From positions 456,756 through 520,755 of the forward strand of contig JAPJQV010000001.1 of the NCBI GenBank assembly GCA_030824965.1: a stretch of 64,000 nucleotides of DNA. Direction: 5' to 3'. The notes beneath the pieces were generated by a model. That model worked only from the letters and a program-made list of their open reading frames with translations. It made no database searches and had not been told where the DNA came from. The translations under genes and the position numbers were made by a program. Origin of the DNA: Micavibrio sp. GTDB taxonomy: Bacteria; Pseudomonadota; Alphaproteobacteria; Micavibrionales; Micavibrionaceae. Shown here piece by piece: positions 1 to 7,742 of this stretch (positions are counted from its first letter, which is position 1; every line of letters begins with the position of its first letter).

Positions 1-145
1 TGCTCATAAAACCAAAAGCCTCGACGAAGTTTTTGAATTTAAAAGATTTTTGGATTTCGTCCCTGCCGGTTTCGCTTCGGTGGCTCCAGCCATTTAACTT
101 TTCGGTGCGGCTTTTAATTTCCTGCGCATGAATTCTTTCTATCAT
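1..145 (-). CDS. phhB: Pterin-4a-carbinolamine dehydratase (partial, cut by window edge)
   Basis: About 48 N-terminal codons are visible; the rest lies left of the window. Members of this family (PCD/DCoH, roughly 95-110 residues) dehydrate the 4a-hydroxy-tetrahydropterin formed by aromatic amino acid hydroxylases in the cytoplasm. The visible part shows the family pattern: a GW..H element, then basic residues and alternating phenylalanines running into FVEAFGFM. The ATG at 145 has GGAGAAG 8 nt upstream on the minus strand. An upstream ATG at 162 is in another frame and stops at once. The gene is transcribed divergently from the next one. The family call is fairly sure from the motif; the symbol is by analogy. 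Confidence 0.75.
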   Translation of the reverse strand, partial: MIERIHAQEIKSRTEKLNGWSHRSETGRDEIQKSFKFKNFVEAFGFMS

Positions 146-254
146 TGGCAATGCTTCTCCATTTATCCTAGTATATGAGTCGTAATCTAAATATTTAAAG
201 CTACGGGACAAGTTTGCGATGACGGCCAAGGCCATGTCCAGACAGGAAATTATA

Positions 255-656
255 ATGAATTATTCATCTGCGCCGAGCGCGGATGATATAACCATCCTTG
301 CAATGCAGGTTTTGAATACTCTGCCTGATGAGCTGGCCGAAGCCTGCGAGGAATTGGGTTTGCAGGTAGAAGAGTTTCCTGACGAAACCCTCGAAGCAGA
401 AATGGAACTGGAAACCTCTTATGAGCTTCTGGCTTTATATAAATCGGGTAAAGAGCTTGCGCCCGGTGTTGAAAAGAAAGTCGCCAATGACGACGACATT
501 CTTTTACTGTTCCGCCGTCCGATTTTGGATCTGTGGTGTGAAACCGGCGACGATCTGGCGGGCCTTGTGCGTGAAGTCGTCATAGAGGAGATTGCCCGGT
601 CTCAAGAGTTCTCCGAAACCGATATCGCCAATATGCTGAAACAATATAATGCCTGA
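255..656 (+). CDS. Zincin-fold (DUF1025-like) family protein lacking the HExxH site
   Basis: 133 residues, acidic, cytoplasmic. The layout follows the small bacterial zincin family (Zincin_1/DUF1025): an N-terminal LPDEL helix, an EEFPDE stretch near residues 39-44, LLALYKSG near 58-65, the LLLFRRPILDLWC strand near 83-95 and a C-terminal VREVVIEEIARS helix. In the family that last helix carries the zinc motif HExxH with a downstream Asp; here residues 111-115 are EEIAR, so both histidines are gone. It is probably not a zinc peptidase and may keep only a binding role. I chose the ATG at 255 because AGGAAA lies 7 nt upstream; an in-frame ATG at 219 has no such site. Its substrate or partner is unknown. 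Confidence 0.65.
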   Translation: MNYSSAPSADDITILAMQVLNTLPDELAEACEELGLQVEEFPDETLEAEMELETSYELLALYKSGKELAPGVEKKVANDDDILLLFRRPILDLWCETGDDLAGLVREVVIEEIARSQEFSETDIANMLKQYNA

Positions 657-685
657 TGGCTCGCGAAAGCGGCTATCGGTTGATC

Positions 686-946
686 TTATAGCTTTTTCTT
701 CCCGAATAATCGACTGACCCAGATCAACAGACATGCGCCGATAAATCCTGCGATCAGGTAACCGATCCATCCCGCCAGCGCGATGCCCAGCACGTTGAAT
801 ATGGCGTTACCGATAATCGCGCCTATAATACCCAAAATGATATTTGTAATTAATCCCTGATCGGATTTCATCGCTTTTTCAGCCAGCCATCCAGCCAATG
901 CGCCGACGATTATCGCGGCAAACCATCCAAGTTGCTGTTCTTCCAT
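686..946 (-). CDS. GlsB/YeaQ/YmgE family stress-response membrane protein
   Basis: 86 residues, almost entirely hydrophobic, with glycine-rich transmembrane helices. The opening GWFAAIIVGALAGWLAE, the central NIILGIIGAIIGN and the closing GWIGYLIAGFIGACLL segments are the three-helix pattern of this family of small inner membrane proteins, formerly called transglycosylase-associated. Members are often induced in stationary phase or under acid or osmotic stress, but their biochemical activity is not established. The gene stands alone, facing the preceding gene tail to tail. The family call is confident, the physiological role is not. Confidence 0.85.
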   Translation of the reverse strand: MEEQQLGWFAAIIVGALAGWLAEKAMKSDQGLITNIILGIIGAIIGNAIFNVLGIALAGWIGYLIAGFIGACLLIWVSRLFGKKKL

Positions 947-1061
947 TGTAAAATTCCTTTTGTTTAATTCTCAATAAACATGAAATGACAGTGATAGTTC
1001 CGGCAGGAATGAGACTTATAAATATCTTGACATTAAGAGGAAAATAGTCCTAAATTCCGTT

Positions 1062-1493
1062 ATGGTTGGTATGCTGCGAAAAACTAAACTGAGAAACTGG
1101 ACAGCGCCACAAAGACAACAGCAAAGCGCGAAAATACGCGCTGAAAAAATCTGGTTGAAATCGACCGGTCCGAAAACCGACACCGGCAAGAAACGCTCAT
1201 CGCGCAACGCGGTGAAACACGGCATGCGCTCGGCGCGTGTCGCGGCGTTCAAAAAACTTTTACGCCTACAAAACCGGCTTCTCGAAAAACTGAAAAAACG
1301 CGAACGCATCGAACGCGCCAAGCGCCGCTATGTGATCGCCATGCTCAAAATGGGCTATACGGCAAAAACTTTTAAAAAATTTCACGAACGAACTGAGAGA
1401 CTGGCGGGGTTGGAGCGCAATGAATCGCCTTTCCGTCATTGCGAGGAGGCCGAAAGGCCGACGCGGCAATCCAGATGGCGGTGGAACAGGTAA
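1062..1493 (+). CDS. Small basic protein with TGPKT..GK..SSRNAVKHG motif, function unknown
   Basis: 143 residues, strongly basic. Residues 35-56 carry a motif (TGPKT, GK, SSRNAVKHGM) that recurs in many short alphaproteobacterial proteins of unknown role; its Lys/Arg content would suit nucleic acid binding, which is inference. A coiled, Arg/Lys-rich segment (about 65-120) follows. The last ~20 residues are translated from a dispersed intergenic repeat, so the ancestral C-terminus was probably different. A TTGACA-N18-TAAATT pair ends only 5 nt before the ATG, and no ribosome site is evident, so ATG 1071 or a leaderless start is possible. I do not recognise a function. Confidence 0.5.
   Translation: MVGMLRKTKLRNWTAPQRQQQSAKIRAEKIWLKSTGPKTDTGKKRSSRNAVKHGMRSARVAAFKKLLRLQNRLLEKLKKRERIERAKRRYVIAMLKMGYTAKTFKKFHERTERLAGLERNESPFRHCEEAERPTRQSRWRWNR
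1433..1480. repeat. Dispersed palindromic repeat (CGTCATTGCGAGG...GCGGCAATCC type)
   Basis: The block begins CCGTCATTGCGAGGAGGC and ends GACGCGGCAATCCAGATGG, an imperfect inverted pair (ATTGCGAG/GCGGCAAT) around a GGCCGAAAGGCC core. From memory, this sequence type is common between genes of alphaproteobacteria, where it is scattered in many copies. Here it overlaps the end of the small basic gene and supplies its C-terminal residues. Only one copy of this type is in the window. Confidence 0.65.
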
Positions 1494-1556
1494 ATAGCGT
1501 GAATTGTTCACTAAAGTTCGCGATGGCTTTGTGCCTTCGTGTCTTAGGGGCAAAAA

Positions 1557-3434
1557 CTATGCCGCCTTCAAACCTTTCTGCATGAACTCCGCCATGCGGC
1601 GGGCGAAAGAAACGGGATCGCTGACAGGCTCGCCTTGCATGATCTTCGCCTGATCGAAAAGCAAGCTTGCGGCATCGTCGAGAACAGACGAAGTGCCGCT
1701 CTCGGCCAGCTGGTTAAGCTGCTTGATCAGAGGGTGACCCGGATTGATCTCGAGAACGGGTTTGCTCTGGCCTTCGTATTGCTGGTGAAGTTTTAAGACG
1801 CGCTCCATGTTCAAATCGACGCCGTTATCGCCCGCGATCAGGCAGACAGGCGAGTCCGTCAGGCGCGTGGATATACGCACTGCGCTGACATCGTCTTTCA
1901 ACTTCTGGCTCAAGGCGGAGAGCAGCTTTTCATTGCTGCCTGTTTGCGCCTCGGCCTTGTCTTTCTGTTCAGGGCTTTCGAATTTCTGCAGGTCGATCTG
2001 GCCTTTTGTCGCCGAAACGAATTTCTTGCCCTGATATTCCTGAACGACAGGAAGCCAGAAATCGTCGATCGTATCTTTCAACAGCAGTACTTCTATGCCG
2101 CGTGATTTAAACCCTTCGATCTGCGGTGAATTTTTCAGGGCTTCAATATTCTCGCCGCTGATATAGTAGATTTCGTCCTGGCCTTCTTTCATGCGCGAGA
2201 CGTAATCTTCAAGGCTCAACAGTTCGCTGCCATGCGTCGAATTGAACCGCGCGATTTTCAGGATATCCTCACGATGTTCGGTCGCATCGTACAAGCCTTC
2301 CTTGATGACCGAGCCGAATTGATGCCAGACCGTGTCGAAGGCCGGCTTATCGTCTTTGGCCAGTTTTTGAAGATCTGACAAAATGCGCTTGGTGACGCCG
2401 CTTCTGATTTTGGTCACGACAGGATTATGCTGAAGCATTTCGCGGCTGACATTCAACGGCAAGTCTTCGCTATCAATCACGCCGCGCACGAAACGCAGCC
2501 ATGGATAGATCAATCCTTCGCAATTGTCGGTGATAAAGATGCGGCGGACATACAGGCGCACCGAGTTCTTGCGCGTTGGATCGAAAAGGTCGAAAGGCCG
2601 CATCGACGGGATATAGAGAAGGGCGGAATACTCAATCACGCCTTCGGCTTTCCAATGCGACGTGAGAACGGGATGGTCCATTCCCATCATGCCCGAAATG
2701 CCGTTATAGAATTCCTTGTACTGGTCTTCGGTAATCTCGCTCTTGGACTTCATCCACAAAGCCGACGCGGAATTGATCGGTTCCTTATCCGTTGTATCGA
2801 GATAAACAGGAACGGCGACGTGATTTGAATAGGTCTTGATGATTTCCGCGATCTTGTGATCCTGCATAAACTCGGTCGCGTCGGCTTTGATATGCAAGGT
2901 AATCGACGTGCCGCAGATTTTGACCTTCTCTTTCTCTGCATCATTCGCTTCGCGTAAAGCGAAACCGGTCTTGCCGTCGGATTCCCAATGCCAGACTTCA
3001 TTGGTTCCGGCGCGATGGGATACGACTTCGACTTTATCGGCGACCATAAAGCTGGAGTAGAAACCGACGCCGAACTGGCCGATCATGTTCAGGCTTTTGT
3101 CACCTGATGCCTTGATTTGCTCCATCAGAGCCTTGGTGCCGGACTTGGCGATCGTGCCGAGATGATCGGTCATCTCGTCTTTGGACATACCGATACCTGT
3201 ATCAGTAATGATCAGGGTCTTCGCGCTTTCGTTGCGCTCGATCAAAACGCGGTATCCTGAATGGTTTTGCAGCAGGAAAGGCGTTGCAATTGCTTCGTAT
3301 CGCAGGCGGTCGCAGGCATCCGCCGAATTGGAAACCAGTTCGCGCAAAAATACGTCGCGGTTGGAATACAACGCATGGGTTACAATTTCTAAAAGGCGGG
3401 CGACATCTGCGCCAAAATTCATATTTTCTGTCAT
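1557..3434 (-). CDS. htpG: Chaperone HtpG (bacterial Hsp90)
   Basis: 625 residues, the usual length. HtpG is a cytosolic dimeric ATP-dependent chaperone that remodels client proteins with DnaK. The N-terminal GHKL ATPase motifs are all visible: ELVSNSADACD (33-43, with the ATP-contacting Asn and Asp), DTGIGM (78-83), GTIAKSGT (93-100) and GQFGVGFYS (119-127). The middle domain carries the LPLNVSREMLQ segment, with the Arg conserved for ATP hydrolysis, followed by the dimerisation domain. I start at ATG 3434 because this begins the conserved N-terminus; an in-frame extension to 3497 would run into pdxH. No clear Shine-Dalgarno precedes it. It lies 31 nt behind pdxH on the same strand and may be cotranscribed. 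Confidence 0.97.
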   Translation of the reverse strand: MTENMNFGADVARLLEIVTHALYSNRDVFLRELVSNSADACDRLRYEAIATPFLLQNHSGYRVLIERNESAKTLIITDTGIGMSKDEMTDHLGTIAKSGTKALMEQIKASGDKSLNMIGQFGVGFYSSFMVADKVEVVSHRAGTNEVWHWESDGKTGFALREANDAEKEKVKICGTSITLHIKADATEFMQDHKIAEIIKTYSNHVAVPVYLDTTDKEPINSASALWMKSKSEITEDQYKEFYNGISGMMGMDHPVLTSHWKAEGVIEYSALLYIPSMRPFDLFDPTRKNSVRLYVRRIFITDNCEGLIYPWLRFVRGVIDSEDLPLNVSREMLQHNPVVTKIRSGVTKRILSDLQKLAKDDKPAFDTVWHQFGSVIKEGLYDATEHREDILKIARFNSTHGSELLSLEDYVSRMKEGQDEIYYISGENIEALKNSPQIEGFKSRGIEVLLLKDTIDDFWLPVVQEYQGKKFVSATKGQIDLQKFESPEQKDKAEAQTGSNEKLLSALSQKLKDDVSAVRISTRLTDSPVCLIAGDNGVDLNMERVLKLHQQYEGQSKPVLEINPGHPLIKQLNQLAESGTSSVLDDAASLLFDQAKIMQGEPVSDPVSFARRMAEFMQKGLKAA

Positions 3435-3465
3435 GAGGATAAAATATTTTCTGGATTGGAAATTT

Positions 3466-4068
3466 TCAAGGGTAGAGTAAATGGCTGGTCCATTCATCAG
3501 CTTCTTTTACAAAGACGGTTCTTTCATGGCGCCGGAATTCTGTTTGCTGCCAGAATTCGATCCTTTGCGGAACGATGCGAAAACCCGACCAATGCGGCGG
3601 CCGCGGCGGGTTTTCAATACTGGCGAACTCTTCTTCATATTTCGCAATTCGCTTTTCAAATTCCGCGCGGTTGCCCAGTATTTCGGATTGTAGCGACGCC
3701 CAGCTCGAAATCCGGCTGGAACGCGCCCGGGAATTGAAATAGGAATCTGCTTCTTCGTTCGATGTTTTTTCCACCAATCCCTGAATACGGACCTGGCGGC
3801 GCAAGGATTTCCAGTGGAAGCAAATCGCGGCTTTTGGAATGGCCAGGATCTCGCGTCCCTTTTTGCTGTTGTAATTCGTAAAAAAGGTAAAGCCGCGCTC
3901 ATCGGCAAAGCGCATTAGAACCATCCGCGCATTGGGCATGCCGTTTTCATCTACAGTCGCCACGCAAGCCGCATCCGGATCTTCAGTTTCCGAAACTCTG
4001 GCTTCGGCCATCCATTTCTCAAATATTTTTAACGGAGAAGTGTTTGAGAAGGGGGATTGCTCTGTCAT
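3466..4068 (-). CDS. pdxH: Pyridoxine/pyridoxamine 5'-phosphate oxidase
   Basis: 200 residues, slightly shorter than the E. coli enzyme (218). It oxidises pyridoxine or pyridoxamine 5'-phosphate to pyridoxal 5'-phosphate using FMN and oxygen. Recognisable elements are the NARMVLMR strand (about 46-53), the FMN-phosphate segment TFFTNYNSKKGREI (about 62-75), RRQVRIQG, and the dimer-interface PRPPHWSGFRIVPQRIEFWQ block near the C-terminus. The usual RLHDR signature appears as RRHER, and the extreme C-terminus (HLLYP) resembles the family end. Divergent from the lipoprotein gene upstream, with htpG following. The function is confident. Confidence 0.93.
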   Translation of the reverse strand: MTEQSPFSNTSPLKIFEKWMAEARVSETEDPDAACVATVDENGMPNARMVLMRFADERGFTFFTNYNSKKGREILAIPKAAICFHWKSLRRQVRIQGLVEKTSNEEADSYFNSRARSSRISSWASLQSEILGNRAEFEKRIAKYEEEFASIENPPRPPHWSGFRIVPQRIEFWQQTEFRRHERTVFVKEADEWTSHLLYP

Positions 4069-4191
4069 GTCTCGTTATATAAGTAAGTATGGTTGTCTTG
4101 CCGGAATTCTTTTCTATATTATGTCCGGCCAGAAACTTAAACAAGTACCGCAATATTTAAGAACTCGCTCAAAAGGAAAGAGGGATATCAG

Positions 4192-4665
4192 ATGAAGAAA
4201 TTTATAGCCACAATGGCCGCTGCCGCTTTTATTCTCGCAGGCTGTGCGCAGGAATTCGACGGCATGGGCAATAAGCAATTAATCGGTGGTGGTACGGGCG
4301 CGGTTCTCGGCGGTCTGGCCGGTTCGCAATTCGGTAAAGGTTCAGGTCAACTTGTCGGCGTCGGCGTCGGTGCTCTTCTTGGTACGCTGGTCGGTAGCTC
4401 TATTGGTAAATCTCTCGATAAAGCTGACTTGGCCTACGCCCAGCAAGCTCACCAGCAAGCTTATTCCGCGCCAATCGGTCAATCGATCAACTGGAACAAC
4501 CCGCAATCCGGTCACTACGGCTCTGTAACGCCGCTGCGTGACGGTACCAGCACTTCAGGCCGTTACTGCCGCGAATACAGCCAGACTATTTATGTCGATG
4601 GCCGTTCCGAGACAGGGAGAGGCACAGCCTGCCAGAACTCTGACGGTACATGGCAGATCCAATAG
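4192..4665 (+). CDS. 17 kDa surface antigen-type lipoprotein (glycine zipper)
   Basis: 157 residues. A short basic start and hydrophobic stretch end in the lipobox LAGC (Cys 18), so the protein should be lipidated and sorted to the outer membrane. Residues ~30-75 are a glycine-zipper two-helix segment rich in GGxxG repeats (GGGTGAVLGGLAGSQFGKG and GVGVGALLGTLVGSSIGKS). The C-terminal half has GRYCREYSQTI and ETGRGTACQNSDGTW, the pattern of the Rickettsia 17 kDa antigen family. The two C-terminal cysteines could form a disulphide. A GGAAAGAGGGA tract upstream serves as ribosome site, and a strong terminator follows the stop. Members are structural envelope lipoproteins without known enzymatic activity. 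Confidence 0.85.
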   Translation: MKKFIATMAAAAFILAGCAQEFDGMGNKQLIGGGTGAVLGGLAGSQFGKGSGQLVGVGVGALLGTLVGSSIGKSLDKADLAYAQQAHQQAYSAPIGQSINWNNPQSGHYGSVTPLRDGTSTSGRYCREYSQTIYVDGRSETGRGTACQNSDGTWQIQ

Positions 4666-4681
4666 AGATAGAATATCAAAG

Positions 4682-4709
4682 AAAACCGGCCTGAATGGCC
4701 GGTTTTTTT
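4682..4709 (+). terminator. Rho-independent terminator after the 17 kDa-type lipoprotein
   Basis: A perfect 10-bp stem AAAACCGGCC / GGCCGGTTTT with loop TGAAT runs into seven T residues. It also overlaps the stop of the convergent gene, and the minus-strand reading ends in TTTTC, so it may work in both directions. Confidence 0.92.
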
Positions 4710-6258
4710 ATTGCTGATCTTCTGTGGTGCTGATTTGCCGCCTGACCGTTCCGGCACCGCCAATCATGCCACCGGACATGCCCATGGAAGCAGGAGCTGC
4801 GGCCAACACGGGAGAAGGCGCATATTGTGGCGTAGGTTGAACGCCTTGTTGCGGAGCCGGACCGCGAGGCCGCGGCGCTTCATTGACGTATTGAAGCTCG
4901 GCAATGTAAGCAGGATCTTCCACTGTCATTCGCAATGAATCAACGACATGCCGCATCTCGGGTTTGCGGCTGCAGTATTTTTCAATCTCGCTAAACGTAA
5001 TGGCTTGTCCGTTACGACGCTCGGCGGTCATGTAAGAGCCAAGGATATCCATGTTTTTCCAGTCATCCTGGCCGCGTGATAATCTCTGGAACTCGATGCG
5101 TGAAGCAGATTCCGGTTGCATACCTTTTTGAAGGGCCAGGTCGAAGGCACGGGCCGAGGATTGCAGGGCATCTGCGCACCACCCAAGAAGGCGGCCTTTC
5201 AGAAGATCATGGTTTTGATGATGAGCCGTATGCATGAGAGGTTTTGAGTTCTTTTCCTTGACTGCGTCGATTATCGCCATTTCGAAGCTTTCTTCGCTCA
5301 ATTTAAGATGAATTTCGCTGTTAACTTCCATTGTAACGAATGGATTGGCGACGTTGAGCAGAGGCGGCGGTGTTTCAGGCTCAATACCCGTGACTTCAGC
5401 TACCAGGTTGGCAGTGGCTTTGATTAAAGGATCGGTTCCGGTATTCACGGCCATGCCAAGGATTTGTTCCGGCGAACATCCGCTCCATGCCATGGCTTGC
5501 GCAGGCGTGGCGAAATTAATCCATGATTTGAGATTGTATTTGTCGAAGCTTGCGGCTGCTTTGCCGGAGATATCGAAAATTCCAAGCAAGTTATCGCCTT
5601 CAATCTGGTGTTGCACCGTATAGCGCATAAGATCGGAAGAAATAACGAATGGATAATCTTCGGGACGGTATGTGGTTTGAGGAGACAAGGCTTTTCTGGC
5701 GCGTTGTTCGGCTAGACGGATCGCGGCGTTTTCCTCGCCTTTGGAATGAACAGCCAAAGCGCTGAAAATATCCGATTTCAGGTGATTACGGGACAAGGAT
5801 AACTGGTTACGTTTCGGCTCGAGAATGATACTGGATTTTTCCGGATTCAGCCCTGTTTTCTTTGCCAGATAATAAGTGTCCAGGGCTTGCGCGGTGTAAT
5901 GATACAGGTCGAAGAGACAGCTCTGGCTGTTCTCGTATCCATCCACCTTGATAGCGATAAAGGCAATGAGATGGTTTTTCTGGCGGAGACCGAGAAAACT
6001 TTTCTCGGCACCTCCGGCAATACCGATAAAATTCGATGCTTCCGGGGAAGAATCCAGCTGCCGGAGCAGCTCTCGGGATGAGGTTTCGCAACAATGCCCC
6101 TTTAGTTTTACTACCGCCCGCTCAAATTCATCATGGCGCTGGCCGCGTTGAAAGATAATAAAATTCAGCGTTAAATCTGCATGTTGAGAGCCCACGTCAC
6201 GGGCAATCCGCCTCGACGCTGTTATGACTTCTTTCCTGAATTCTTCGACTTTTGTCAT
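4708..6258 (-). CDS. Conserved-looking protein of unknown family, 516 aa
   Basis: 516 residues from the ATG at 6258, which begins MTKVEEFRKEV; the frame stays open upstream to 6393, but that would cover the fabI promoter region. There is no signal peptide and no transmembrane helix, so it is probably cytoplasmic. The N-terminal ~180 residues are mixed alpha/beta with a DLYHYTAQALDTYYLAKK helix; a middle helical part holds DIFSALAVHSKGEENAAIRLAEQRARKA; a long helical C-terminal half ends in a Pro/Gly/Ala/Met-rich tail of about 60 residues. I see no catalytic signature and do not recognise a family. The codon use matches its neighbours, which argues for a resident gene. It ends in the shared bidirectional hairpin and is divergent from fabI. 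Confidence 0.75.
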   Translation of the reverse strand: MTKVEEFRKEVITASRRIARDVGSQHADLTLNFIIFQRGQRHDEFERAVVKLKGHCCETSSRELLRQLDSSPEASNFIGIAGGAEKSFLGLRQKNHLIAFIAIKVDGYENSQSCLFDLYHYTAQALDTYYLAKKTGLNPEKSSIILEPKRNQLSLSRNHLKSDIFSALAVHSKGEENAAIRLAEQRARKALSPQTTYRPEDYPFVISSDLMRYTVQHQIEGDNLLGIFDISGKAAASFDKYNLKSWINFATPAQAMAWSGCSPEQILGMAVNTGTDPLIKATANLVAEVTGIEPETPPPLLNVANPFVTMEVNSEIHLKLSEESFEMAIIDAVKEKNSKPLMHTAHHQNHDLLKGRLLGWCADALQSSARAFDLALQKGMQPESASRIEFQRLSRGQDDWKNMDILGSYMTAERRNGQAITFSEIEKYCSRKPEMRHVVDSLRMTVEDPAYIAELQYVNEAPRPRGPAPQQGVQPTPQYAPSPVLAAAPASMGMSGGMIGGAGTVRRQISTTEDQQ

Positions 6259-6398
6259 ATTTTGGCTTTTGTTTGGTTGATCATACCAATAACCCCTTAA
6301 TAAATATGTAACTGCAAGGGTCGGGCTCTGGACCTTTGGGGGTAATCGTGTAGGATGCCCAATTCCTATTAATAAGTTAACTATTTGAGACAAAAAAG

Positions 6399-7262
6399 AT
6401 GAACGCTTCTAAAAACCCTTCAGGAATCATGGCCGGCAAACGCGGTTTAATTATGGGCGTAGCCAATGATCGCTCGATTGCCTGGGGCATTGCCCAAGCC
6501 TGCTATAACCAGGGAGCGGAGCTTGCTTTTACCTATCAGGGTGAAGCTCTGGAAAAACGCGTTCGTCCGCTAGCGGATAGCGTAGGATCCAAGCTTGTCC
6601 TTCCATGCGATGTCACAGACGAAAACAGCATCGCTGAAACATTCGATGCCATTCAAAAGGAGTGGGGCGAATTCGATTTCGTCGTTCATGCAATTGCGTT
6701 CTCGGATAAAAATGAGCTGGATGGTCTGTATCTGAATACCTCCCGTGCCAACTTCTTAAAGACGATGGATATTTCCGTTTTCTCTTTCACGGCTGTCGCG
6801 CAAAAAGCGGTGCCACTCATGAAAAAAGGCGGTTCTCTCGTTACATTGACCTATTACGGCGCTGAGCGCGTTATGCCGCATTACAATGTCATGGGCGTTG
6901 CCAAGGCTGCATTGGAAGCATCCGTACGTTATCTGGCTGCCGATTGCGGCAAAGACAATATCCGCGTCAATGCGATTTCCGCAGGTCCGATCAAGACATT
7001 GGCCGCCTCCGGGATTGGCGATTTCCGCTATATCCTCAAATGGAATGAACTGAACTCTCCTTTGAAACGCAACGTTACGATCGAAGATGTCGGGAATTCA
7101 GGTCTCTATTTGCTATCTGACCTTGGCTCGGGTGTCACAGGCGAAGTTCTCCATGTCGATTCCGGCTACCATACAGTAGGTATGGTCTCGATCGATGCAG
7201 CGGCGGAAACGGCAGAGCTTCTTCAAGGCATTGCACCGAAAAAAGACGACAAGGCCGCGTAA
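6399..7262 (+). CDS. fabI: Enoyl-[acyl-carrier-protein] reductase (NADH)
   Basis: 287 residues. FabI reduces trans-2-enoyl-ACP in the last step of each fatty acid elongation round. The family's non-standard nucleotide motif is seen as GVANDRSIAWGIA (20-32), DVTDENS marks the end of the NAD-binding half, and the active site follows the Y-x9-Y-x6-K pattern with Tyr 152, Tyr 162 and Lys 169. Further conserved blocks are NIRVNAISAGPIKTLAASGI and VTGEVLHVDSGYH. It is the first gene of a tight run fabI-thioesterase-aroC-sppA; the next start codon abuts its stop. FabI is the target of triclosan-type inhibitors. The assignment is secure. Confidence 0.97.
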   Translation: MNASKNPSGIMAGKRGLIMGVANDRSIAWGIAQACYNQGAELAFTYQGEALEKRVRPLADSVGSKLVLPCDVTDENSIAETFDAIQKEWGEFDFVVHAIAFSDKNELDGLYLNTSRANFLKTMDISVFSFTAVAQKAVPLMKKGGSLVTLTYYGAERVMPHYNVMGVAKAALEASVRYLAADCGKDNIRVNAISAGPIKTLAASGIGDFRYILKWNELNSPLKRNVTIEDVGNSGLYLLSDLGSGVTGEVLHVDSGYHTVGMVSIDAAAETAELLQGIAPKKDDKAA

Positions 7263-7742
7263 GTGGAAACAAAATCCGGGATATGGTTCAAGGACTATAA
7301 ACTCGATTACCTTGAAGGTATGCGTAATGCCAATATGGGTACGCATATCGGTCTCGAATTTTCAGAGCTTGGCCCTGATTTCCTGAAAGGGCGCATGCCG
7401 GTCGATAATCGCACGACCCAGCCTTTCGGTATCCTCCATGGTGGCGCGTCGTGCGTTCTCTCTGAAACACTCGGCAGTGTCGCTGCATGGATGACCATCG
7501 ACCCCGATCTCTATCGCGCCGTAGGGCTGGAAATTAACTGTAATCATATCCGCGCCGTAACAAAAGGTTTCGTCGAAGGTATTTGTAAACCGTTTCATAT
7601 CGGCAAAAGAACGCAAGTCTGGCAGACTGAAATCTTTGAAGAAGAGAGCCGTAAGCTGGTTGCCGTATCGCGCCTAACGGTTGCTGTTATCGATCAGGGT
7701 ACGCTCTCTGCGCAAAAAGAAGCCGTTCACGTAGGAAAATAA
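7263..7742 (+). CDS. PaaI/YdiI-type hotdog-fold acyl-CoA thioesterase
   Basis: 159 residues with a single hotdog domain. The motif QPFGILHGGASCVLSETLGS (53-72) carries the His (59) and the catalytic Glu (68) of the YdiI/MenI and PaaI-type thioesterases, which hydrolyse aromatic or short acyl-CoA esters; strands near GLEINCNHIRAV and RKLVAVSRLTVAV complete the fold. The start is a GTG touching the fabI stop, since the next in-frame ATG would delete about 20 residues. Placement between fabI and aroC suggests translational coupling, but not a defined substrate. DHNA-CoA hydrolysis is only one option, as no men genes are in the window. Confidence 0.85.
   Translation: METKSGIWFKDYKLDYLEGMRNANMGTHIGLEFSELGPDFLKGRMPVDNRTTQPFGILHGGASCVLSETLGSVAAWMTIDPDLYRAVGLEINCNHIRAVTKGFVEGICKPFHIGKRTQVWQTEIFEEESRKLVAVSRLTVAVIDQGTLSAQKEAVHVGK

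Noticed and set aside
1027..1056. TTGACA-N18-TAAATT promoter-like pair before the small basic gene
   Set aside because: The expected transcription start would fall on the ATG itself; kept only as a remark, since leaderless transcription cannot be shown.
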